A stretch of 64,000 nt of DNA from Strongylocentrotus purpuratus (GCF_000002235.5 NW_022145611.1:8314242-8378241), one strand, 5' to 3'; positions 32,775-47,330 are shown, numbered from the stretch's first letter. Numbers and translations: made by a program. The notes: generated from the sequence alone by a model not told the origin.

Positions 32775-35700
32775 AAAAGGGAGGGGGAGAGAAGAGAAGA
32801 GAGATAGAGAGAGGGGGGTGGTGGAAGAAAGGACATATGCAAGGAGAGAAAAGTATATTTATATGTACATGGTCATGCAAGGGCTAGAATGGATGCAAAT
32901 TAAGTAGAGAAAAGATTAACGATATTGCATTCATCTGAGCTGTTCCAAGTGGAGAAGTAATTCTTATAAATGAATTGATCAGGTTTAGCGCTTGATCAGG
33001 ATTAGCGCATGATCAGGAGAGAAGTCTAACGTGAAAGTACTATGAAAAACAAAAGGATATTAAACATTGCTTATTCGCAGTTTCGCACATTCACTATTAT
33101 GTGCATTGGTATTCTGAACAGGTCATTCTCACAAACTGAGAATCTTGGATCCAAGTTCTTGAAGCTAGTTTAAAGCATGGGTTTAAAATCTGTTGTATGA
33201 ATCGGTACTCACAAGGAAGGCTTGCCCTTTAGCCATTTACAACATGTATACTGTGTCTAATATGAGGTAAATGTTGGAGTTCTAAAGTTAAATCTATCCT
33301 GAGGGTAGTTAACAAATTTTGAGATAGAATTACAGCATTTTTACAGGAATGTTTTTGATAAAAATGTTATGCCTCTACGAGAAGGAGTGGATGCTTTTTG
33401 AATATTCTTTTTTTACTTTTTTATTAAGTTACCTGCCAGATGTTTTATGCTCGGAGGGTTGACTTACCAAAATATAATCCATTTTTCTATAAAATACACC
33501 CCCAAAAAAACTTGGTGAAATCTACCTGTGTGGTAGGAGTTTGTTGTGGATTTGATGGAATTGAGTTGAAATGATGGAGTTAAATTGTACTGTGTATAGC
33601 CCAAATGCCAGTTGACGCTTGCTTGCCAAAAACCAAACCTTTACCTGGGAACTGAAGTTATATTTTTACCTGGTAGCCTTGATATTTTCATAGACTCAAA
33701 TTCACATGCCAGCATTCTGCCAAGAAAGCTTATTAGCAAGATATTCATTTAAAAAAAAAACTAATTTGGTCTGTTATGAGGACCAAAAAGGTCATAAAAG
33801 TGTGTCAAATTTTTAGTTTACACCCTCCTCATGCAGATGATTTGTTACACATATAATTTGAATAAGTGCATATTGAAAATTGTGTTTATTAACATGCCAT
33901 TTATGCATTACATTTGTAGATGTCCCATTTCCACTTAACATGTTATACTAAGTGGAAATGATAACTAGACAGCCAAATTTGGTCAGTCTTCATTTATTAG
34001 AAATGGGTTCAAAGTTTCAAACCATAGTGTAACTTAAAAAAGTACAATGAAATATAAATCAAAACATGGCAAATACAAGATGCCATTTGTGCATTTTCAG
34101 TAAATAGAATGATTTAAAACTAACAGCCATCATATATTGGTCATGATATTTTTTTTTACAACATAATTGCTCTGTTTATTAGGAGAACTGATTTTAGATA
34201 TATGCAGTTAAAAATTGATGGGTAATGAACACACACCATTAATAAGAGAGATAGGTGAAGAAAAGAAAGGATATTATGTGGATTCATACAATGTACTAGA
34301 AGCAAAGTCTGAAGGAGAGGAAGTGAGATGAGAGGGGAAGAGAGTAGTGGAAGATAAAGAAAGAATGAGAAAGTTAGGAAGAGAGATAGAGTTGTAGGAA
34401 GACGATGAGTGAAGAAAGAGAGGCAGTGAAGAGATGGAGAGAGATTTCAACAAATGGGTAAAAAAGAGAGGTTGGCAGAATACAAGATTATTTTGAGAAA
34501 GGGGGGCGTTGAGTGAAAAAAGAGAAGCATCAATAGGTGGAGAGAGATTTTTGTGTTCTTTTAAACAAACAGGATAAAAAAAAAAAGAGAAGTTGACTAA
34601 ATGCAAGATCAAGTTTATAAGGGAGGGTGCTGTTGAGTGAAAAAGAGGTAGTTAGAGAGATGGAGAGCGATTTTTGTGTTTCTTTTAAACAAACAGGTTA
34701 AAAAAGAGAACTTGACAGAGAGCAAGATCAGGTGAAGAGATAGCCTATGGGTAGAAGGGGTGGGAAGTTGTTGTAACGAGGTACAGGAACCAAGCAATCA
34801 TGCCCGGTCTCTGTCAGCGCAAGAAAAGAGCCCTCGCTCGCTTGTTTAAAACGCTCTATTTAAGACCAGACTTCCTCCTCCTCGACTAATCGCGAGCAGC
34901 ACTGGTCCTGCCCTATCATCTTGCATTCAGATCTGAGGCTAAAGACTAGTGCCAAGTGTTCCCGAGTCTGAATTGATCAATCGGAGGAGCTAGGGCATCA
35001 TTTGGTTTTCCACATGTCATCCAGGTTCTGATGATTTGGGGAATTTTTAACGAAAGTTCATCAAACAATTTAATGGGTAAACCTGAACAAAATGATGATG
35101 TTTCCTAGACTGTCACAATACATGTACATGCAACATATTCAGATTTAAATACAAGAATGATCTTTGGTTATATATTCTGGTCACTTATAAAATTTGTGTT
35201 GTGCTATGAATAGATCATAAAATCATCACATTCTATTCCACTTTGTGGTTCAATTCATTTTGATATAACTTGAAAAGTGCTGGATACCAGCCTTTGTTTT
35301 TTTCCTGTTCTAGTTTTGGAGCATCCATTTTCAAAATTTCTAGAATTGTCCACATATTTATGAATACACATCCATCACTTAGGAATTTGCATCGGTACAG
35401 AAGAGTAAATATTGGCAGATCCATTTGCCCCTTTCTTTCAGATGGGTATTATTGCTTGACCATATGTGTCATGATGGCGTAACCTTATGATCCATTTCGA
35501 ATATTGCATCCTGGCCATTTTTTTTACGCAATCATATTCAATCAAAGTTGAACCCCGAGACCCAAACCTGGACTTTCTTGCAAAAAAATTTGCAAATGTT
35601 TTTAGTGATATTTGTTTTTTTTTGTTTTTTTGTAGTTCATTGTAGATGAGTTATAATATCTTTAAGGATAATGAGAGTAGAGTTTATCATGTATTAAATT

Positions 35701-38700
35701 ATTGTAAATAAAACATTCAGAGAGAAAGGGATTCTTCTTATCTTAGAGTCACAGACAGATTTGTTTTCTTCTGCAAAGGGCAAAGTATGCTATGTGAAGT
35801 CAGGTGTGCTATATGGGGTTTCACTGATATCTATTTTATAATTACTTTGTAGGCGTACACCTAATGAATTGTTCTCATGATCAACAGATTGTTTTGATAA
35901 CAACATTTGATGTGCACATTGTAACATTCCTCATGCGCTTAGAGACTTAGGTGGTAAGCGCTTTATAAGTAACGTTTTTATTATTATTATTATTATGAAC
36001 TCCTCCACATAGATGACAAACAATGTTAGTCATGCATTGTCGTCTCCAACTCTGAACAAACAAGGCTTAACTGTCAGTTATTATTCTATTTGTCCTCCCG
36101 AACAGGTCGGGTGTGAAAATGATCCGCTCATTTCCGAGACAAAAACAGACAAAATTAGCACCTCTACAAGCTGAGTGAAAGATGGAATAACAATTTGTCT
36201 TAGCGATGTAACAATGTGTTGTTATTGTACCGAGGGGGGTGAAACAATTTGAGTCGACAAGAAATCCCAACTTGTCACCGCCGCTAATTGTCTCCCTGTC
36301 ATGCTAAATTGGCGTGGTTGGTACCGAAAACTTCTTTTTACCCTCTAATGATGATTTGCAAACTGCTCCTAATGCTCGACCTGTCGGCATAAACAAGAGT
36401 GACAATGGATTATCGAAAGCGAAAGCTGAATTTGTAGTAGAAATCTACATGATTATGAAAGGTGATCGTGCCATTGAAAGGCTAGTCTCAAAGTATTTTT
36501 GAAGTTCTTTTGTCGGATATTGTTCCGCGCATAGCAAGTTGTTAACGAGGCGATTGGGTGGCGAGACTGTTGAGGCTTTATTTGATCTGTAGGGTGGCTG
36601 GCTGCAGGGCCGGGGGCGGGTGCTCAGACTGTAGCCGGGCACTGGGGGCAGGCAGTCAGGCACCCACCCGTTGAAAAGGGGGATTCCCCGGGGAGCTAGA
36701 GAGGTTGGGGTGGTTAGGGGGACTGATGGGTGGTGCTGAAAGACAAGGGGTCAAGTCCGCTTTGTAATCTCTCGTTGATCATGTTAGAGTCCTGTTCATA
36801 TCGATAACATACCTCCTGTTGCAATTGCTCATACGTTCCCAAGTGACTCCATGATGTCATTGTCTCTCTTTAGGCGCTAGATTCCTGGAATATTTCATGG
36901 ACGCACTTTGGATGAAAGAAAAACAAGTTTTGACAAAGCTCTTCCAGTAGCAGTCACATAGCTCTATCGATAGCAGTATAAATAGATATGCAGTAAACTA
37001 TTCATACCCCTTGTAAATGTAAATTTCATGTATTTTGTTTTAGTAACTTAGGAATACAAGGTGAACTGGTTGAATTAGGGCCTTTGTTGAATAAGTTTTA
37101 GATATAACCTTTGATATGTCACATTCTCAAGAAACATGAATCACATACTTCAAAGATCACAAAACTTAGTAAGAGAGTGAATAATTTAATTGTTAACTGT
37201 ACATAAAGTGACATACTTTCATTGATTAAATGCAGTATTATTAGGACAACACAACATAACTCCCCAAAACCTGATCTGGTAAATAAAAAAAAGGAATACA
37301 CCCAGTAATGGAATGATCATCAAAATGGAATGTTTATTCTTTGTAGTATGATATCATCAGTCGGTGGGAAATAGTCTCATAATAGATCTATCAACATTCT
37401 CCTCAGATAGTCTGATGACATAACCTTTGTATCTTGGGCTTTCGGAGATGATGATGGATTGTTTAAAATGTACCAATCATCAATAGCTTTTAGTATGTCA
37501 GCGTTGAATCTTTAAATGGAAGATGTCTTCATTTATAGATTTATGTTCTCTGATTTCACTTTTAATCCACTTTTAATCCACCTAATTGAAGACTATTAAA
37601 AGGCATTTTCAGAAATCCGCTAATGACACAGCCACACAGGATGAATGAGTTTTACAGGTGAAGAACCATGTAATGAACCTAATTATCTATTTTTATACCA
37701 TTTGAAATGGTTTCTAAATGCTAAATGCATCTAATTTCTTGATAAATTTTGAGGCTTTTATCACTATCTTTTCATTCTGTAGGAAGAATTTTTGTATTAG
37801 TGGCTCTTGCATTTCAAAATAGTTTGTTGATGATGTCATAGAATAATAATAGAGTTGTAGTTGTACATAAACTACTTTTTCAGAAAAATCTTTTACAATA
37901 TTTAATGGGGGGAAAATACCATTATCACTGTCAAAGCGAAAAGCTTTTGAACTTGAAGTTCTCATGCTTCGATTTGAATGTTTCTCCCTTGAAAATCGCA
38001 ATGAAAAAGATTATCCCGAAATTGTCTTGTTTGATATGTAATTCACAAGCCTGTGTGCTCGTTTATGAAATTTATGATTATTACGCAGTCTTTTGTGCTG
38101 AGGAGAGGAATACTTAATCACCATGGTTTTTAGACTCTTATTGAATCTTAATCCCCAGATACATGCAAGTATTTGCCTCTAATCCGTTACATTTCTGCTT
38201 TTCAGCAAGATTTTGATAGTCATCTGCAGTAATCTGAACACCAGTATTGGCCTGTCTTCATCAGCTCGAGATTGCCAAATAGTCCACTATTTCTGATTTG
38301 GGAAATAATCCTGAAGTTACAAATCACGTCTGCATCAGCTCGAGACACAAGCTCGAGGTATTTTGCTCAGTGTTCACTGTTCAGGCATTGTGCGAGACTT
38401 CGGGCTGGTGAAGAGGCACCGGTCAAATAGCGGGATATTTTGCAAACTAAATATCTCAGTATGATTATCTCGACCAAATAACCCGCTAAATGCAACTTCA
38501 GGCTGATGAAGACGTAACTTAACTGGATAATTTGCAATTGGGATATTTGGCAATCTCGAGCTGATGTAGAGAGGCCTTATGATATACGAGGATTTAAAAT
38601 AATCCTCATGTATGATAGTGGTATCTTATCAGCAATTTAGAATGATTTTGAATCGGTCACAGCTCACTACAATTTCACTGCGAGTACTTGAGTGATTTTG

Positions 38701-39383
38701 ACAACATTCAATTGAATGTAGATTTCGAACATGTTCCGAAAGACTTTCAGCTTAATAAACAAATCATCAAGTTTCAATGGAGTCCGATTGAGTAACACTC
38801 ATTTCGTGGCCTACAATTGATTGTAGCCAGCAGGTAGAATTTAAGACTTCCAGACTGAACTCTGAATTAGTTGCATCCATCAGTTAAAGAAAATACTGGG
38901 TTACAGGTGGAAAGGTGCACAACTGTGCATTTTAGATCTTAAATTTGTTGATACAAATGTTTATTAAAACTTCAAGCATTCTTGTTCATTTATCTGAGGA
39001 AAATGAAATTGATTGAAGGAGGAAGATGTATTTGTACATGGTTCCTCAACAAAATAACATCTTTAATGATATTCACTCAAACTGCCGTCTTCTACTTCTC
39101 AATTTGATGATGACACCACCCTGTTTAATTGCATGGCAGCTTTATAATTGATGCATATATCTCAATTTACGTGTACACGGTATCTCCTATTGACAGTGGC
39201 CCATGAATCATCGGCGGGAATGTTGGCAATGTTTTCGCCATGGGTTATTTACCCTTAAACAAGCAGCCCTTCCCTGTCTTCGGTTACCTACAGAGGGAGG
39301 TGTTGACATCCAAAGTCTAAATCGCCACTCTATCGATCGGTTATTAAAGGCTGGAGTTTTGTGTTACTCTCTCCCTCTCCCTT

Positions 39384-39424
<41 letters not shown>

Positions 39425-39475
39425 ATCTCTCTCTATCTCTCTTTCTCTATCTCTCTCTCTCTCTCTATCTCTCTT

Positions 39476-39568
<93 letters not shown>

Positions 39569-42500
39569 CAAAGCAGCAATGCATTTCACATCTGCCTAAA
39601 TGTTTTGCGTGAAGCTGCATTTTGATACTTGCTCTCTTCGACTTGTTTATCGACCCAATCATATTTCTAGCTGCTAAAGCAGTTCCCGAAATCGTAGAGG
39701 CTCTTTTTTCGTTACTTGGTGTCCTGAACGGTTAGTGCTTCTTTCAATCAGTATGACTTTAGCAATGCTGCTATAATAAAGGCTGCAAGAAATGGCTCCT
39801 TGCAAGTTACACATTTGTACACCTGGGTAGAGAGGCCCGCTTCAGATTTAATGCGTAGCCTATAAGAGCATGGGCTAAAGGCTGGGACTTGAACCTCAAA
39901 CCTTGTATGATTAAAATCAAAGGGGACAAACCAGTGTTCTATGTTCTCCTTATTCTACAAATTCCAATAGACTTATTCATGAAACCTACATTATAAAAGG
40001 ATTATGATAGGGCACAATGTTTGAAAGTGATAAGAGATAGTAAAACTGGAATGAGAGAAGGGAGTGGGCGTGACCTCTCTAATGAAGGGAAATACCCCTG
40101 AGGATCAGGATTTCTGCTTTGTATTCTCCCAGAAGTCATTATTTATTCTCAAGTCTGGCTATAGCATTAGAGAGCTCCTCTCATAAACAGCCGACAGATA
40201 ACCTTAGGTCGATGACCTTTGATTCAATCTTATTGCGCTCGCTTGAAATCTGTAGTAAGTTACTTGTATCATTTTCAACCGCATTTCCCTGGGTGCTGTA
40301 TTATTCCATTGCCGTGCTGTATCAAATTCACAATTGAATGTTAGTCATGTAGACTTTGCTTTTTTTTGCATGATTAATTGTATTACCATTCTCGATCACA
40401 TCTCTCACATTTCTAGTCATCTGTACGCTGAGATTGCTTTTAAGTAGTACAGAAGATGAGGTAGAAATGGTGAACAGATGACAGATTTCTAATATCATCC
40501 GGAAGCCAAATATTGAATATACCTCTAGAGGTAAAGTTTGAACTCAAAATAATGAAATGTTTGCAATTTTAAGAAACCACAAATTTTATTATGACTGTTA
40601 GAAGTTGACAGACCATGAAGAAACCTTGCGTCACTGGAGAACTATTTATAAATATTTCAGGGATACAGGGATTTTTAAAGTTGTATTGCTTGAAGTCACA
40701 TACAAAGATCTTTTCGAATCTTAAATGTAAGACTGATGAAGAAATTTCAACGCAAAAAATATGTTTGTTCAGCAAAATTGTATGGTGCGTGCTGAAAGAC
40801 AGAAGGGCTTTAAACTACAATCTGTTTCAAAAGTGTTTATGTCCACCTAGCTCTCACTCTCAGTAGACTATACATAACAACCCTAATAGGCATATTCATC
40901 AACAAAAGATGTGAAGGGAATACTTTTTTTGTTGACAATGTAGATCTACATGTATGCACTGAGAACCAAAAAACACAAAATAAAACAAATGTTATTCCTG
41001 AACAGATGACCTTCATATTATGTTTACCTTCACACTTTATGTATGCTAACTGATAAACGAAACAAAGCAAATCAAAATATTTTTACTGTACATATGACTT
41101 TCATCAATATTTTGTTTTACTTTCACATTTTATGTATGCTATAAAACTGAGCAGATGGGTTTGACTTGAGTTGCACTTCAAGGGGTATCCATAAATTTCT
41201 TCACTTCCATGGATGAAATAAGAATCCTCTTCTACTTATCATGATTAATGATGTGGTCACAGTTTTTTTATCGCTGTAAAGTGTAAAGTGCATGTAGGTG
41301 TATTCCCCTGCGGTTTCAGTTTTCACCAACTTTCGATATGTCTCTGATATCAATTATTTTGTTTTATGCCTTTATGATTCACAGAATTGGAAAGTAAATT
41401 GTATGCTGCAATAAAATTTATTGTGAATTCTGGAAACTCAACATTTATTTAAGTCTACCATGCCTTATTAGCACTCCTCTATCAAATTCATTTACATTTA
41501 TATTGAAAATACAATATCCATATATTTGAACATTTATCTTGAAAACACAATTCTTATATACTTAAACTTATATTTCTTGGGATACAAATTAAGTAACATT
41601 CTGTACCACTTGTTGTTGACCAAACTAGGTATACTATAAACCACCCTCCAATGTCCAATTCTCAAAAACATGAAAGTAACTTGATAGTGATTATGGTATT
41701 TACTGGATTGTGGTTTGTGGCTTTGATGCACTGTTTATCTCTTTACTAACTCAATGAAAATTAGGAGTGGTTTGGGTCCATTGTTATTTTACTATTATCT
41801 ACGACAGAGGAAGATATATATGACTAACACAAATATTTTTTACAAATTTGAAATGATCAAGATGCCCCCAAACACCGAAATTAGTAGTAAATGAAAGTTT
41901 TGGTATTTGCAAAGTTCCGGGCTGTGAAGGTTAACGTTGTAGCTCGTCAAGCAAGTGTTCTACCGGGTGTCTAGAATCTGGCTAGAATAAGCCACAAATT
42001 ATTTTGGCATGTGAGGGGATGTTCTTTTCATGGACAAAATGAAATCATCAACTTGTTTAGGTTGTAAAACTGTCTGGCATACTGCCCACCTGTATGACAG
42101 TCTCATACACGTGACCATGATATGTCATCAGTACGTCACTATCGGTTAAAGTCTATCGTCAATATAATGTACTAATAAATGTATTTTACTAAATAGGAAC
42201 TTACTATTTGAAGATGGCTTTAATTTTCATGAGCTATGCATTTTGTATAGTTTACATCCCTAGTTATCTTAGACTTTACATGTACATGTAGTATTCAACA
42301 GGTCTATAGGATGAGATTAATCAGTAGGGCAGAAGGAACCAGTCGCTTATTATTTTTTTGTGAGTTTAGGAGAATTCAAACTCATGCAGATAATGACATT
42401 TTATTAAAATTTCCTCAAAAAGTATTGTTTTGATACTATTTACTAGTATTTAGGCCTACCGGTACTTGAAAGATGCAAGCGACATGTACTGTTTTAAAAG

Positions 42501-43436
42501 CTAGTATGTTCTAGGCTAGTCCCTCTCCCAATATATTTCGAAATCGAAACATGAATAGCAAAAAGGATTAAATTTAAAATCTATTTGCCAAATTTGATAC
42601 ATGAATGGTAAATCCTCTCAATATCGTTATATACTCCCCATCTGTTGCCCTCACTCTCCCACCTCCTCCCCCTTTTTCTTCCCTCCCTCTCTCAACAGTC
42701 TCGTCCCTCTCTGTATATCCCTCTTACATACTTCCCTTTACTTTCCCCCATCCCTCTACTTCTCTCCTGCTGGCTAGCCTAAACCGCTTTCTTGTACAGC
42801 GATGCACAAGCACATTCCCTGATGGTCACGCAGAAGTACAGGAAGCCCCCAAGAAATTCTTTACTCCAATAAAAAAATTTATTCCATCCCCTTCTTTCGG
42901 CTCCCATCCTCCTACTCCCGTTCTCCTTCTTGGCTAGATGCCTGGGCAAACTCTTGTAAATGAAGATAGCCCAATAAAGGAAATTTTTATTTACCTCGTC
43001 TCCCCGTAGTGTCTGGTTTCATCTTCAGAGTACACTCTGCACTAATGATATCATTGGCAAAGAATGTTAGGGGGGTCACTTTCACGAGTTCAGTAGCGGT
43101 TCACGTATCGTCGGTATCTGTACCATATGCTCTCTTTTCAGAAACTTAACATTGTAAGTTTATCTTGACTCGTATATGTGGATACCTTGTAGTTTCCACA
43201 GTAGTAATAAATACAGTGGACATGAACTACAATCATGGTTTTGTTATCATTTATAGGTTATTGGCTTGCATCATAATCTTTACAGCTTAAAGCAAGTTTA
43301 ATAGTAAAGTGAATTGCAAATACATTTTTGAGGCCAAGAAAATCTGGTAAATAAACTGAAAAAGAACTTACAAAGTTTGAGAGTTTGTGCCAACTTGTTC
43401 CTCTTTCAACTTGATGATAAAAGATGAGTGTTTGTC

Positions 43437-43475
<39 letters not shown>

Positions 43476-46400
43476 GTGGGTTCTTGTATAGCCCTCATTT
43501 CAGTCAGATTTGACCCTCCTGGCGCTCCCGATTATTACCCTGGCTTTAGCACGGCTGCCATACGGCGCTCTAGCATTTCAAGGAATAAATTCCTACCAGG
43601 TACCCAGTTACTTCACCTGGGTGGAGTGTGGCAAATGTAGATCAATGTCTTGCCAAAGGACATTATTGCGGCGGTGGGACTCGAACCGCGGACCTTGTGA
43701 TCTACAGTCCGGCAAAAAATATTTCCTACAATATCATATGACATTGTGTGCATTGTGTGTAGGCCTATACAAATTACAAATATATTTCAGTGTAGTTTCT
43801 GTGCAACATAATAATAATAATAGTCACATTTTTTAAACGCTTAATACTACGTTTCCAAACGCTTAACATTGTAAAGTCATTCAATGCCAATCCGCACATG
43901 ATAGTGCACACACTTCGCTCCTTGGGGAGTATTTCGGCCTGGTGCCATTTCACAAGCACACTAACATTCCCATTCTAGCAAGTACCCTTCTAACACCTGG
44001 GTGGAGCGTAGCAAATGTAGAGATTAATGTCTTGCCAAAGGACATTTGTGCCGTGGCACTAGACTACGATATCTCAACAACATGTAACATTTACCCGTGA
44101 AAACCGCCCCTCTTTCCAGCCGACCACTATCCTTTCGCTCCAGTTGACACAGGGTTAATGATTAACTGTAGCTTGGGACATAACATGACCTGATAGAAGC
44201 GTGTCAATATTGACATCCACTGAATGCTAGAGTCTCGGTGGATACTCCTCCCTCTCTCACTATGCCCGTGATGATAAACCCTTCGAGAATTGATTGAATT
44301 ATCATTTTTTGCACCCTTTTTATTAATGGCAGGATTCAATTTTGTTTCTGACTGCTATGTTGTTGAGAGCCAGAAGGGATTTGACTCATTCTTTAACAAC
44401 AGAGTTAATGCCCTTCTGGCTCTCAGCGAAGGATGTGAGATTGTGTAGAAATGATGCTCAGTTGATGGGCTTCTGTAAAAATAGGTATAAGGGCGAGGTT
44501 CACCGACCTTTCTGTTGTATTGGTGTGAAGAAGATCTGCTGAGAGCCAGAAGGACGTTGACTCATTCTTTAATAACAGATTTAATGCCCTTCTGGCTCTC
44601 AGCGAAGGATGTGAGGTTGTGTAGAAATGATGCCTAGTTGATGGGCTTCTGTATAAGGGCGAGGTTCACCGACCTTTCTGCTGTGTTGGTGAGAAGAAAA
44701 TGTAGTCTGCCGAGAGCCAGAAGGACGTTGACTCATTCTTTAAGAGAGTCAATGCCTGTCTGGTTCTCAACAGACGATGTGAGGTTGTGTAGAAATGATG
44801 CTCTGTTGATGAAAAATGAAGAAGAAAAAATAATGGTTGAAGGGTGAGATTCACCTTCCTTTATGCTATGTTGGTGTGAAGAAATTGTGATCTGTTCTTG
44901 AATACAGGGTTAATTCCCTTTTGAGTCTTGATAGATTAAAGGAGGTTTTGTAGAAACAGGCACAGTGGTTTGCCGGCCTTGAGAGTTGTTTTTCCCTCAA
45001 ATGATTTTCTGCCTTTAACAATATTCTCTCAATGAATGGTTATTTGTTCATGAATCTTTGTGTACTGCCCTTTTTAGAAATATAGAAATATTTCTTGTCT
45101 TTATTTTCATAACACCTGCAAATATGGAATTAATGTACTGTGACAAATTTCTTCTTTTGAGTACCCCGAAATATGCATTACGCATCAACTTAACTTGATA
45201 TGGGTTTTGAAAGAAAATGACACTTTGTGGAGAATGATTGTAATATTCAATAGACTTGAGATGATTGTTGGATCACATGTAATATGAAATACAATGAATT
45301 GCTGATAATAAAAAAAGACATTGAATATGATACATTCCTGTCTCTTTATTCTGCACTACATGCTAAATAGACCATTTTCGTAATGTAACCAAATTCATGC
45401 ATATATGCCGGTGTGAAGCGACTCATACAAATTATTTTGTATTCACCTGTTATGAATTATAAAAGTTCAATTGTCAGAATGCAAATTGCATGCATTAATT
45501 GTTTGCCAGGTAGGACAAACATTATGGCTTTTCCTACCTAATAACATGTGCCCCCCAAAAATTTCCAAGATCGATTGAGCTTTTTTAGACCCCTCCCCAG
45601 GACGTCAATCAATTACATGTATGTGCCCCCCCCCCCCCACATCAAACTCTAGCTACGGCCCTGGCTAAATAGACCATTTTCGTAATGTAACCAAATTTAT
45701 GCATATATGCTGGTGTGAAATGTATTTTAATAGTTAGAATGCAAATTGCACGCATTAATTGTTTGCTAGGTAGGACAAATATTATGGCTTATCCTACCTT
45801 ACAACACATAATATATGCAATTTGCATTCTGACTATTGAAATACAATATTTCTTAACAGGTTAATGAAATAATTTGTAACGAGGCACTTGAAGATGTTTG
45901 CATTATATTTTGTTCCATTACAAAAAAAATTGGCCTTATTACAGTGAAACCTATGTAGAAAGACTTTACAAGAATGGTCTTGTCAGTTAGGCAGGTGTAC
46001 ATGTATGTATCAAGAAATGTCTTTGATTGATAATGAGGACAAAGAACAAAATAACATTTCACCAGTTTTTTATGAGTTATTAAAGCATTCAGTGATTGTT
46101 ATTGCAATAAACATGTTTTTATTTTTTTCAATGAGGAAGTGATGTCATTTGAATTTCACTTAAAGGTCATTTCACCTGTTTGACTAAATTTTGACATTTA
46201 AATATTTTCATATTTTGTCTTCTTTTCTTTAACAGTTCTAAGGATGTGAAAGAGGAAGTCAAGGAGGAAAAAATGGGTAATTATAACATTTTAAGATGTT
46301 TTTCTTTCACCATCTTTAATCCTTTTGGGTAGATTTTTCTTTCACTCTCTGTTTTGATTTTATTTTTGTGGCCTTTATTTTCTTTTAAAACTTATTTGTG

Positions 46401-47293
46401 CAATTAAACTGCATTCAATCTGTCACCATTGTCGATGTGTCAGGCATTCAAAGGCGACACCTGCAATGAAAAGTTTAGCTTCACATGAGAAATTGTTTCC
46501 ATGGGAACAACAATCAAAGAAAATCCATATATTCTCAGCTTTTTTCCTTCCGGGCAGAACTTCATGAGAAAGTACATGAGCATAATCAATGTCCATGTAC
46601 TTTTTAGCTTCTAAGTAGAAGAAGAAGAAGAAAAAAGAGCAAACATTCTGAATGAAGGGGTCTGCAGCTATTTGGCAGATGTCATGTGAAGAAAATTAGT
46701 CAAAATTTAGCTTCTTTTGGATTTGTTTTTACTCACGCTTGACTAGCGGCCACCGAATTGGTGGCACCGCGCCTAGAGCTGGTTGGGTGTTGAAAAGATA
46801 GTGCGTGCCGCTCGACACCTTTCGCCGGAAAGCAATGAATTAAATCGCATCCAGCGATGCGTGGGGAGAACATTCGCTCCTAATGTTGTTCCTCTCTAGA
46901 TAAGTGCTGTTTCATGAAATGTGACATTTGTAAATGGATTCATGTTTCGCTATTTCGAAGGAAAGGACTCGAGGCGGCTTGAAAAACTCAGGGTTGGAGC
47001 GAGCGTGAAATGTAGGGGCCATTGACCAGTGTGTTAAGCGACAGAGCAAAGTGGGAAAAAAACTCTCTTTCGATGATTTTATCACTATCTACAAACCCTG
47101 TACATTAGTGCAGAGCAGTTTACTTATTTCATTCATCTTTCCTTTTTTAAATTTTTTTTACCTCTCTCTCTTTCTCTTTTACTTCTCTTCTCTCCTCTCC
47201 CTGTTGTCTTCTCCCGGCCCCATTCCCCTTCTCTCCTATTTCTCTTCTCTCTGCCTCTTTTCTCTCTCCCTTTTACCCCCTACCCCCCCCCCT

Positions 47294-47330
<37 letters not shown>

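Larger units (their letters stand above)
26638..46235 (+). other. TADA2B intron 12 (19.6 kb)
   Basis: Nearly half of the gene. It holds GC-richer islands (27835-28060, 31475-31745, 34790-35000, 36040-36760), tandem repeats (34403-34745, 44362-44940), GA/CT arrays, SINE fragments, a palindromic element (38249-38578) and duplicated blocks (45363-45845). I found no coding exon, no nested gene and no retroelement reading frame on either strand. Confidence 0.6.

Noticed and set aside
39203-39625. A 140-residue open frame (and its opposite-strand partner)
   Set aside because: Translation of the CT microsatellite; only Ser/Leu or Arg/Glu periodic sequence.
42605-42937. A 110-residue Pro/Ser-rich open frame in intron 12
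   Set aside because: Arises from C/T-rich low-complexity sequence; the non-repetitive part matches nothing I know.
26638-46235. A nested gene or provirus-like element inside the 19.6-kb intron
   Set aside because: I looked for long frames, paired long terminal repeats and reverse transcriptase or integrase motifs on both strands and saw none.
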